A program made the translations under genes and the position numbers. The notes beneath the pieces are model-generated. The model saw only the letters and a list, made by a program, of their open reading frames with translations. It made no database searches and was not told where the DNA came from. This document shows, one piece after another, positions 8,692-16,414 of a DNA stretch of 43,085 bases. This DNA comes from Treponema sp. (lineage in GTDB: Bacteria; Spirochaetota; Spirochaetia; Treponematales; Treponemataceae): positions 1-43,085 of the forward strand of contig JAILKG010000281.1 in NCBI GenBank assembly GCA_024693915.1, given 5' to 3'. Numbering within the stretch: the first letter of the stretch is position 1; the number at the start of each line of letters is the position of its first letter.

Positions 8692-9714
8692 TTAATTTAT
8701 GATTCCTGTTATGTTTCCCTGACTGTCGGTGGTAAAATCGTGGGCCTTAAGAGGTGCACCGCAGCCAGGACATTTTTTGTGAAATCCGATGAGGTATTCG
8801 GTGCCGCAGTATTCGCAATTGTCGTGTTCGTTGAAATTTTCCGGGCAAAGAGTTGCAGAGCGGTAGATTTCTTCTTTATTAGGATGGAAGCCACCAAAAG
8901 CAAAGAGAAATACAAGAATTATCAGGGCAAGGAACAAAATACTTAAGATAATTGAGCCTTTTGAAATATAAACCTGCATAACCCGCTGGTTTAAGTCGGT
9001 AAAAGCCATTGCCAGGGCTTCTTCCACAGAATATTTATCTTTTTGAAGAAGATATTTTTGAAGATGTCGGTTAAAAAATCTGCTTGCATCGACGGAAAGA
9101 ATATTATCGGTGTCCTTGCCCTGCATTCCTTCCCATTTCCAGTCCTGGAATTCCCCTTCCATAACTTGTGGAACAGAGTAAACGATAAGCCAGTGTTTTT
9201 CGTCCTCGAACATATTTACATAGAGTTCATAAGCATATATTTCCAGAGAATCGTAATTATTTATCCAGGATTCTTCCTTTACAGTAATAATTGCAGGACG
9301 AATTTTAGTTTGTTCGTAAAAGTCGCTCATAGCCTGGGAAAGACCTGTGGTGTCGCTGAAAAGATTTAGATCATCTTTGATTACAATTGTTTCCTGTCCG
9401 GCGCTGGCAATCTCTTCAGGACTCCAGTCAAGGGCTTTTGGATTGTGAATCTGGAGAACAACAGAAAGTACCCAGAATAAGAGAGCTATGATTAATTTAG
9501 TAACTTTTCGCCTGCTCTGCTTTGTTTTGGTGATATCGTAATTTGCCCAGATATAAACGGGTTTATTGTTTTCAAAATAAATGTAGCGCTGTGCCCCGGG
9601 GAATTTTTTTGACACTGCTTTATCGCTTTTGATTGTGGTGTGTCCTCCCAAGATGCTTTCTGAGCCAGAATGGCTTCCGCCAGAGTTGCTTTCCCCTTCA
9701 GATGAATGTGGCAT
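8692..9714 (-). CDS. Paralog P5: MPHSS-type two-TM protein with TPM-like domain and C-terminal zinc ribbon
   Basis: MPHSSEGESNSGGSHSGS start; AQRYIYFENNKPVYIWANY; hydrophobic helix; KHWLIVYS and WKWEGMQGKDTDNIL; second helix; CPENFNEHDNCEYCGTEYLIGFHKKCPGCGAP. Confidence 0.75.
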   Translation of the reverse strand: MPHSSEGESNSGGSHSGSESILGGHTTIKSDKAVSKKFPGAQRYIYFENNKPVYIWANYDITKTKQSRRKVTKLIIALLFWVLSVVLQIHNPKALDWSPEEIASAGQETIVIKDDLNLFSDTTGLSQAMSDFYEQTKIRPAIITVKEESWINNYDSLEIYAYELYVNMFEDEKHWLIVYSVPQVMEGEFQDWKWEGMQGKDTDNILSVDASRFFNRHLQKYLLQKDKYSVEEALAMAFTDLNQRVMQVYISKGSIILSILFLALIILVFLFAFGGFHPNKEEIYRSATLCPENFNEHDNCEYCGTEYLIGFHKKCPGCGAPLKAHDFTTDSQGNITGIIN

Positions 9715-9731
9715 GAATTACTCCTGTGATA

Positions 9732-9745
9732 GGCCGCTGGCGGCC
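9732..9745 (-). promoter_or_regulatory. 5'-UTR stem-loop upstream of P5 Shine-Dalgarno
   Basis: Minus strand GGCCGC-CA-GCGGCC, followed by tatcaCAGGAGtaattcATG. Confidence 0.65.
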
Positions 9746-9761
9746 GGTGTTTAATAGCAAA

Positions 9762-9797
9762 GCGTTAAAAAAAATGCGATAGCATTTTTTAGCTTTA
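9762..9797 (-). repeat. Dispersed AT-rich hairpin repeat, copy 2
   Basis: Minus strand GTAAAGCTAAAAAATGCTATCGCATTTTTTTTAACGCTTTGCTAT, near-identical to 5595-5640 plus strand. Confidence 0.75.
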
Positions 9798-9897
9798 CTT
9801 ACTGATATATTGAAAGTCCTTAAAAAATTGCGAAGGAAATTTTTAGGCTATCATTATGTATTTTTGGCCGGCGGGCCTAAGGCCGACGGGTCAAAAA

Positions 9898-10653
9898 TTA
9901 TCCGTAAATTGTTATGTAGTATTCCTTTATTTTTTTGACTTTTCCATCTTCTGTCAGTTCGTAAACAAAAAAGCTCTCAACTTCGTAATCGTCCTGCTTT
10001 TCACATGTAAAAAGCAGTTTTCCTTCTTTTGAATAAATATATTCTCTATAATTTCCGCTGGAATAGCTTTCTTTTATAAGACGGCCTTCTTCATCGTAGG
10101 AATAAAGGGTTGAATCTCCATAGGAATATTCCATTTTAACTTTCTGGCCGGCATTGTTGTATGTGTATCTTTCTGAGTAGAGAAGGATTTCCCCTTCGTC
10201 TTCTGATTCCCCTTGGGAAAATTCAATTTCTGAAAGTTCAATTAATTTTCCTGTCTGGTCGTAGGAATATTTTTTGCCGTAGCCTTCGCTGTTTTTTATC
10301 ATCAGAAGGAGGCCGTTTTTGTCGTATTCGTACCATTCTTCCAGACCGTCAGAATCTTTTGTGTGGGTAAGGAGGCCTTTTTTGTTGTAGTCGTAGCTTA
10401 TCTGAAAATCGCCGCTTGACAAAAGAAGGAGGCGCCCTTTTTTGTCGTAACTGTAAAAGGTTCGTGGACCGCTTTCGCTTTCTTCGCTTGTCACTCTTCC
10501 CTTGGAGTCCAGTTCCTGAATATGCTGCAGGCTTACTTCCCGGGTAAGTTTTCCTTTTCCGGGAATAAAGAAAGTTTTTTCTTCTGCACTGGCGTAAAGG
10601 GCAGAAAAAAGTAATGCAGAGCAAAAAGCAGCGATTTTTACTGTTTTTTTCAT
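9898..10653 (-). CDS. Small secreted YD/RHS-repeat protein (copy 2)
   Basis: Signal peptide MKKTVKIAAFCSALLFSALYASA; repeated YSYDKKGRLLLLSS / YDYNKKGLLTHTK / YEYDKNGLLLMIK / YSYDQTGKLIELS units; no polymorphic-toxin C-terminus. Confidence 0.8.
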   Translation of the reverse strand: MKKTVKIAAFCSALLFSALYASAEEKTFFIPGKGKLTREVSLQHIQELDSKGRVTSEESESGPRTFYSYDKKGRLLLLSSGDFQISYDYNKKGLLTHTKDSDGLEEWYEYDKNGLLLMIKNSEGYGKKYSYDQTGKLIELSEIEFSQGESEDEGEILLYSERYTYNNAGQKVKMEYSYGDSTLYSYDEEGRLIKESYSSGNYREYIYSKEGKLLFTCEKQDDYEVESFFVYELTEDGKVKKIKEYYITIYG

Positions 10654-10731
10654 TTATAAACTCCCGGAAAATGTAAAGTGAAATCTGTGGCTAATAAAAT
10701 TAGCGGAAATTGAAATCAACCAAAAATTAAA

Positions 10732-11466
10732 TTAGCCGAAAAGAGACCACATGTATTTTTTGGAACTTTTAAGCTTTCCTTCTTCAGATAATTCATAAAC
10801 ATAAAAAGTTTCTTCTTCAGACCCCTGGATTACAGTGTGACTGTAAAGAAGGTGGCCCCTTTCTGAGTAGAAATATTCTGTGTATGTATCGTCGGAATAG
10901 GTTTTTCTTACAAGTTTCCCCTTTTCGTCGTAAGTGTAGTTTTCTTCTTCTCCGAAAGAGGTGTATCTTTTGCTTCGCCTGCCGTTTGAATTATATTCGA
11001 AGAATTCTGAATAGAGAACAACATCTCCTTCATAATAAGTTATTTCTGCCAGACGGCCATTTTCGTTGTAGGTATATTTTCTGCCGGTGCTGTCGTTTCC
11101 TCGTTTTGCCAGAAGAACATTGTTTGCATCGTAGTCATACCATTCTTCAATGTCCTCTGAAGTTTTTTTGTGGATAAGAAGACCCTGCTTGTTGTATTTA
11201 AAAATTTCTTTGTAGCCGCTGTCGTGGGAAACAGAGGAGATTCTTCCCTTTTTGTCATATTTGTAAGTAATAAGAGGACCTGAGACCTGCTGAACGCTGA
11301 AAAGCCGTCCGTTTTTGTCAAAAGTTCTTTCTTCAATCAGAGTTACATCTTTTGTGATTTCCCCTTTGTCTGGAATGGAAAAAGTCATTTCTTCAGAGTG
11401 AATATAAAATGAGGAAAATAAAAGTGTTGTAAAAATTGCAGTTAATGTTTTTGTAATTTTTTTCAT
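10732..11466 (-). CDS. Small secreted YD/RHS-repeat protein (copy 1), paralog of 9898-10653
   Basis: Signal peptide MKKITKTLTAIFTTLLFSSFYIHS; YKYDKKGRISSVSH / FKYNKQGLLIHKK / YDYDANNVLLAKR / YTYNENGRLAEIT repeats; colinear with the neighbouring paralog. Confidence 0.8.
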   Translation of the reverse strand: MKKITKTLTAIFTTLLFSSFYIHSEEMTFSIPDKGEITKDVTLIEERTFDKNGRLFSVQQVSGPLITYKYDKKGRISSVSHDSGYKEIFKYNKQGLLIHKKTSEDIEEWYDYDANNVLLAKRGNDSTGRKYTYNENGRLAEITYYEGDVVLYSEFFEYNSNGRRSKRYTSFGEEENYTYDEKGKLVRKTYSDDTYTEYFYSERGHLLYSHTVIQGSEEETFYVYELSEEGKLKSSKKYMWSLFG

Positions 11467-11524
11467 GGATTTATGCTCCTAAATATATATTTTACAGCGT
11501 TTTGCTACAGTTTTCCACATTTTT

Positions 11525-12526
11525 CTAACTTTTTTGAGCAATCAGTGCACCGCAGTGAGGACATTTTTCATGAAGCCCTGCAATGTAGATACCCTGGCAG
11601 TAGGAACATGTTTCCTGGTCCGTATAACCTTCCGGACATTCCACAGCAGTTCTGTATTTTTTTGTTTTTTTGCTGTTTATAGTTAAATAAATGATAAATG
11701 GCAGGTAGAAAACAATTACCACATAGAGGTTAATAGCGATTATATAGAAATATGTGCTTCCTGGGATATATTTTTTCATTGCTACAGGAGTAAGAGTATC
11801 AAAAGATGTGATTAAAGCTTCTTCAAGACTATATTTTTCGGTCTGCAAAAGGCATTTCTGGAATGTTTTGTTAAATAAATCACTTTCTTTTGAAGAAAGA
11901 ATGGAATCTGTGTCGTCACCCTGCATTCCTTCCCATTCCCAGTTGTTAAAGCCGTCGCTTAAATCCGGGTCAGCAGAATAAACAATCAGCCAGTGCTTTT
12001 CGTCCTTAAAAAGATTTAGATATAAGGCAAAGGCATATTTTTCAAGTGACTGGAATTTTGGACTCCATTCATCCTTGTAGACTGTTTTTAAAGCCGGAGT
12101 GATGCCTGTTTCTTCATAAAAACGTTCAAAGGCTTCTATTACTGCCTGTTGATTGGAAATAATATTTGCATCATCTTGAATTACAATAGAAGTGTCGTAG
12201 TTGTTGAAGAGTTTGTCTGGAGCATGCTGGAAGCTTGCAAGAATTGCAAAAGTTGAAACCAGGGCGAATAAAAGCATAAAAGCAGTTGAGCATCCTGCTA
12301 CAGTCTTTTTTTCTCTGGAATTTTTTGGGTTCGGATTATAATTTGAATATATGAATTCAGGTTTATTGTTCACATAATAAACATATTTTTTTGCGCCTTT
12401 AAAAAAGCTTGATGAAATTTTATGTGCAGACGCAGAGGATGACGAGTGAGAGCGTCTGTATGAAGAATGGTGAGAAGAGGAATGATGTCCTCCCGAGTGG
12501 CTTCCGCCTCCAGATGAGTGTGGCAT
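11525..12526 (-). CDS. Paralog P4 of the MPHSS/TPM-like/zinc-ribbon family
   Basis: MPHSSGGGSHSGGHHSSSHHSS; GAKKYVYYVNNKPEFIYSNY; EKHWLIVYSADPD; WEWEGMQGDDTDSIL; CPEGYTDQETCSYCQGIYIAGLHEKCPHCGA. Confidence 0.78.
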   Translation of the reverse strand: MPHSSGGGSHSGGHHSSSHHSSYRRSHSSSSASAHKISSSFFKGAKKYVYYVNNKPEFIYSNYNPNPKNSREKKTVAGCSTAFMLLFALVSTFAILASFQHAPDKLFNNYDTSIVIQDDANIISNQQAVIEAFERFYEETGITPALKTVYKDEWSPKFQSLEKYAFALYLNLFKDEKHWLIVYSADPDLSDGFNNWEWEGMQGDDTDSILSSKESDLFNKTFQKCLLQTEKYSLEEALITSFDTLTPVAMKKYIPGSTYFYIIAINLYVVIVFYLPFIIYLTINSKKTKKYRTAVECPEGYTDQETCSYCQGIYIAGLHEKCPHCGALIAQKS

Positions 12527-12542
12527 TTTTTCTCCTGTGGAA

Positions 12543-12558
12543 GGCCCGCTGGCGGGCC
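12543..12558 (-). promoter_or_regulatory. 5'-UTR stem-loop upstream of P4 Shine-Dalgarno
   Basis: Minus strand GGCCCGC-CA-GCGGGCC followed by ttcCACAGGAG; same layout as before P5, with an extended compensatory stem. Confidence 0.65.
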
Positions 12559-12626
12559 GGTGTTTTATAGCAAGCCGTAAAGGTAAGCCCTGCTAATATC
12601 ATATAATTTTTTAAGGTCTGTTTAAA

Positions 12627-12691
12627 GTGCAGGATTGAAAGTGTGCAGGATTGAGAGTGTGCAGAATTGAGGGCAGTGCAGGTTTGAGAGC
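12627..12691. repeat. Degenerate 16-bp tandem repeat, about four units
   Basis: GTGCAGGATTGAAAGT / GTGCAGGATTGAGAGT / GTGCAGAATTGAGGGCA / GTGCAGGTTTGAGAGC at 12627, 12643, 12659, 12676. Confidence 0.75.
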
Positions 12692-12753
12692 ATTGGATTG
12701 AGGACTGTTCCGGATTTTCAAAACTGGATTGTGAGTAGTGCCGGATTTTCAAT

Positions 12754-12891
12754 TCAGGCTTGTAAGTAAACATATTTTGTGGCGCCCTTAAAGGAGCTGC
12801 GTCTTTTTGTTCTTGAAGAGCCGGAACCGGAATGACTGTGTCCTGAATGGTGTCCGCCAGAGTGGCTACCATCCCCTGATGAATGTGGCAT
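12754..12891 (-). pseudogene. Frameshifted relic of a sixth MPHSS-family paralog
   Basis: ATG at 12891 reads MPHSSGDGSHSGGHHSGHSHSGSGSSRTKRRSSFKGATKYVYLQA*. The shifted frame immediately gives YKPEL, matching paralog NKPEF, so about 10-11 nt is missing after KYVY. Confidence 0.85.
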
Positions 12892-12921
12892 AAATCCTTC
12901 TTTTTTCTTTTTTGGAGGTTC

Positions 12922-12962
12922 CAGCAGGCAGAGGGCTCATTTCATTCCCCCTCTGCCTGCTG
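12922..12962. repeat. Perfect 14-bp inverted repeat
   Basis: CAGCAGGCAGAGGG (12922-12935), 13-nt loop, CCCTCTGCCTGCTG (12949-12962). Confidence 0.85.
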
Positions 12963-13010
12963 TCGCGCTTTTCACCGTTCCGCGCTAACCGCGCTCCATT
13001 CCTTCGGAAC

Positions 13011-13026
13011 CAGCCGCAGGCGGCTG
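13011..13026. repeat. Short GC hairpin downstream of P3
   Basis: CAGCCGC-AG-GCGGCTG. Confidence 0.65.
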
Positions 13027-13048
13027 GCGGTTACAATCGCTAACCCTT

Positions 13049-13987
13049 TTATATTTCTGCACCGCAATGGGGGCAGTTTGTGTGAAAATCTTTTATGTAA
13101 ATTCCTCCGCAGTGGAGGCATTTTTCCTGATCTGTAAAATTTTCAGGGCATTCAACAGAAATTTTGTAAATTTTCTGAATTTTTAAAGCCTTGCGGCTGT
13201 CAAAGTAAATGTTTAACCAGACAACTGCAAAAAGAATGATTAAAATCCAGAGGTTAAGTTTGCTTATGTAAATTTTCATTACCACCGGAGTCAGGGTATC
13301 AAAAGCAAGGGTGATTGCCTGTCCTACATCGTATTTTTCCCTCTGCAAAAGGGCTTTGTGCAGGCATTCGTTAAAGACTTCAACTTCTTCGTCACCCAGA
13401 ATTCTGTCGGTTTTGTCCCCCTGCATTCCTTCCCAGCTCCAGTTTTCAAAGTCATCAGCGGAACTTTCCCCCTGGCTTTGCATGTCCTGACTTGAATAAA
13501 CAATCAGCCAGTGCTTTTCGTTTTCTTCAAAAAAATCTATATAGCGGTCGTAGGCATATTTTTCCAGATTTTCGTAGTCATTTTCCCAGTCTGAATTGTA
13601 AACAGTAAGAACAGAAGCTGAAATTCCGGTTTTTTCAAGAAAGCGGTCTAAGGCTCCGTAAACTTCTCCGGCATCTTTAATTACATTTGCTTTATCCATT
13701 ACAAAAGATTTTGTATCGTAATTCTGACGCAGTTTTACAGGCCAGTGCATCAGGTATAAAAAACAGATGGCAAAAATAAAGGCAAGAATTACAGAATACA
13801 TTAGTAAATTTGTTTTTTCTTCCTTTGTGATGTCCTGGTTTGTGTAAAAGAATTTTGGTTTATTGTTTTTGTAGTAAAGATATCTTGCTGCACCCTTGTA
13901 GTATCTTCTGCTAAAAGAGCTGGTGGTGCTAGAAACTCCAGAATGGCGTCCGCCTGAATGGCTTCCCCCTCCCGATGAATGTGGCAT
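13049..13987 (-). CDS. Paralog P3 of the MPHSS/TPM-like/zinc-ribbon family
   Basis: MPHSSGGGSHSGGRHSG; GAARYLYYKNNKPKFFYTN; EKHWLIVYS; WSWEGMQGDKTDRIL; CPENFTDQEKCLHCGGIYIKDFHTNCPHCGAEI. Confidence 0.78.
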   Translation of the reverse strand: MPHSSGGGSHSGGRHSGVSSTTSSFSRRYYKGAARYLYYKNNKPKFFYTNQDITKEEKTNLLMYSVILAFIFAICFLYLMHWPVKLRQNYDTKSFVMDKANVIKDAGEVYGALDRFLEKTGISASVLTVYNSDWENDYENLEKYAYDRYIDFFEENEKHWLIVYSSQDMQSQGESSADDFENWSWEGMQGDKTDRILGDEEVEVFNECLHKALLQREKYDVGQAITLAFDTLTPVVMKIYISKLNLWILIILFAVVWLNIYFDSRKALKIQKIYKISVECPENFTDQEKCLHCGGIYIKDFHTNCPHCGAEI

Positions 13988-14007
13988 TTTTTTTGAACTC
14001 TCCTTTT

Positions 14008-15051
14008 TTAATCTTTCTTTTGTATTTCAGCTCCGCAGTGAGGGCACTTTTCATGCAGGCCGGCAATGTAGATTCCCTGACAGAAAGGGCATTTTTCCTG
14101 GTCTGTGTAGCCTTCCGGGCATTCTACCGCACTTCTGTATTTCTTTTTTTTCTTGCTGTCGCTGATTATCAGAAGCATAGGCGGCAGGAACATAACAGAG
14201 AAGACGATGCAGGCTATTATGGCTATAGTTGTTGCAAATGGAGGAATATATTTTTCCATTGCAATGGGAGTCAGAGTATCAAAGGCGGATGAAACTGCTT
14301 CTCCTATGCTGTATTTGTTCCTCTGTAAAAGATATTTCTGAAAGTTTTCGTTGAATAATGAGGTTTCTCTGTCGCCTAGAATCGGGTCAGTGTCGTTTCC
14401 CTGCATTCCTTCCCATTTCCAGTCGTCAAAATTATCAGAAAGGTCAGAGTCCGGCAGATATACAATGAGCCAGTGTTTTTCGTCTTTAAAATTCTCTATA
14501 TACCAGTCGTAAGCATATTTTTCAAGCTGATCGTTTTCCGGAATATTCTGGTATTTCAGGACTTCTTTATCCCATTCTTCTCTGGAAAGAGTTTTTAAAG
14601 CCGGTGTAATGCCTGTCTGGTTAAAGAATCGCTCAAATGCATCTCTTACAAGAACTTTGTCTGAAATTATATCTGCGTCATCCTGGATGACTATTTCCGT
14701 ATTGTAATCGGTTAAAAGTTTTTTTGGGGCGTGCCTGCTTGTAAGCATAACCAGCCCAAGAGACAGGAATATAAAAAAGATCCAGATTGCAGAAAGACAG
14801 CCAAATGCAAGCGTTTTTTCGCAGCCGTCGTTGGGTTTTATGTCGTAGTTTGCGTATATGTATTCCGGTTTTTTGTTCACATAGTAAACGTATTTTTTTG
14901 AGCCTTCAAAATAACTTGAAGATTTTTTGAAGGTCGGCCTGTAGCTGGAAGAAGAGTATCCTCTGGAGTAGTGATAGCTGTGTGAACCTGAATGATGTGA
15001 ACCTGAGTGGTATCCGCCTGAGTGGCTTCCGCCGCCTGATGAATGTGGCAT
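14008..15051 (-). CDS. Paralog P2 of the MPHSS/TPM-like/zinc-ribbon family
   Basis: MPHSSGGGSHSGGYHSGSHHSGSHSYHYSRG; EKHWLIVYLPDSD; WKWEGMQGNDTDPIL; CPEGYTDQEKCPFCQGIYIAGLHEKCPHCGAEI. Confidence 0.78.
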   Translation of the reverse strand: MPHSSGGGSHSGGYHSGSHHSGSHSYHYSRGYSSSSYRPTFKKSSSYFEGSKKYVYYVNKKPEYIYANYDIKPNDGCEKTLAFGCLSAIWIFFIFLSLGLVMLTSRHAPKKLLTDYNTEIVIQDDADIISDKVLVRDAFERFFNQTGITPALKTLSREEWDKEVLKYQNIPENDQLEKYAYDWYIENFKDEKHWLIVYLPDSDLSDNFDDWKWEGMQGNDTDPILGDRETSLFNENFQKYLLQRNKYSIGEAVSSAFDTLTPIAMEKYIPPFATTIAIIACIVFSVMFLPPMLLIISDSKKKKKYRSAVECPEGYTDQEKCPFCQGIYIAGLHEKCPHCGAEIQKKD

Positions 15052-15063
15052 TTTTTTCTCTCC

Positions 15064-16230
15064 TTACAATCCGTGGTAATAAATATCTTCTTCGTCTTTG
15101 TCGCTGGCTTTTAAGATTTCTTCGTAATTTTTGATTTTGGAAGCAACATCTTCGCTTGTAGGACCATTTTTGCCGTAGGTGTAGGAAGCCTTGTTCTTGC
15201 CGGAAGCTTCTTTATCTTTAAAAACTGGATCAGACTGAATATCCGGCTGATAAGTTCCCGGCTGGTTTTGAAGTGGAATAGGTGCTCCGCATTGCGGACA
15301 TTTTTTGTGAAGCCCGGCAAGGTAAAGCCCATTGCAGTATTCGCATTTTTCCTGATTTGTGTAACCCGCCGGACATTTTTTTGCCATCCTGTATTTTTTA
15401 TTTAAAGGATGAACTCCAAATTGGGCAATTATAAAGATTATGGCAAATATTGAAGTAACAACAAATGACAGAACGGCATCCTTTTCGATATAGGTATCCA
15501 TTACGATGGGAGTAAGTTCGTCAAAGGCGAAGGTTATAGCCTGTCCAACGTCGTATTTGTCCCGCTGCAAAAGGCTTTTCTGCAACTCTGAATTAAAGAC
15601 ATCTCTTTCCCTTCTTTTCAGAATTGAATCAGTGCTATCGCCCTGCATTCCTTCCCAGGCCCAGTCGTCAAAATCGTCGGATAAATCGGTGTCTGCAGCA
15701 TATACAATCAGCCAGTGCATTTCATCGCTGAAATGATCCACATACCAGTCGTAGGCATATTTTTCAAGACTTGAGTAGGATTCCTTCCATTCTTTATCGG
15801 TTATTGTAAGGATAGCCGGAGTAATTCCTGTTTCATCCTGGAATCTTAAAAGGGAATCGTATAGACTTTCCCGGTCGCTAACTACATTCATTTCATCCAG
15901 AATCTGAATCTGGGTGTCGTAGTTCATGTTCAGCTTGTATGCCTTGCGTTTTATTGTTGAGAAGCTGATAAAACAGATGAAAATAGCAAATAAGCAGCGG
16001 AAAAAAGTTTTTGCAATATATTTTATGTCTTTAAAATCCGGTTTTACCGCAAAATTTGTAAAGAAATAAACCGGCTGTCCATTCTGATAGTAAACGTATC
16101 TTATGGCTCCCGGAAAATAGGTATTTTTTGAAATTCTTGATTGACCTGAGCCAGAGCCTGAACGGCTTCCAGAATGGCTTCCAGAGTGACTTCCACCTGA
16201 GTGACTTCCACCGCCTGATGAATGTGGCAT
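15064..16230 (-). CDS. Paralog P1 of the MPHSS/TPM-like/zinc-ribbon family, with extra about 70-aa C-terminal tail
   Basis: MPHSSGGGSHSGGSHSGSHSGSRSGSGSGQ; EMHWLIVYAADTD; WAWEGMQGDSTDSIL; CPAGYTNQEKCEYCNGLYLAGLHKKCPQCGAP followed by a hydrophilic tail. Confidence 0.78.
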   Translation of the reverse strand: MPHSSGGGSHSGGSHSGSHSGSRSGSGSGQSRISKNTYFPGAIRYVYYQNGQPVYFFTNFAVKPDFKDIKYIAKTFFRCLFAIFICFISFSTIKRKAYKLNMNYDTQIQILDEMNVVSDRESLYDSLLRFQDETGITPAILTITDKEWKESYSSLEKYAYDWYVDHFSDEMHWLIVYAADTDLSDDFDDWAWEGMQGDSTDSILKRRERDVFNSELQKSLLQRDKYDVGQAITFAFDELTPIVMDTYIEKDAVLSFVVTSIFAIIFIIAQFGVHPLNKKYRMAKKCPAGYTNQEKCEYCNGLYLAGLHKKCPQCGAPIPLQNQPGTYQPDIQSDPVFKDKEASGKNKASYTYGKNGPTSEDVASKIKNYEEILKASDKDEEDIYYHGL

Positions 16231-16414
16231 AAATTCTTTCTCCCCGATTACGATATATATTTTTGTAAGACGCGTCCGTTTTACACTTTAAAATATTTTA
16301 TTCAAAAGCCCTAATATCATTCCTATTATAGAATGAAAGGATAAAATGTGCTATATTATAATTGAAAGAAATAATCTGTATTAAATATTTAAGAAATTGT
16401 AAGGAGTAGTTTGG

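Noticed and set aside
9898-11466. Polymorphic RHS toxin system
   Set aside because: Proteins are only about 250 aa of YD repeats with no toxin tip, no immunity gene and no VgrG or TcB partner.
12420-12872. 150-aa minus-strand ORF between P3 and P4
   Set aside because: Reads through the frameshifted relic, the 16-bp repeats and the start of P4 in the wrong frame; explained by the pseudogene.
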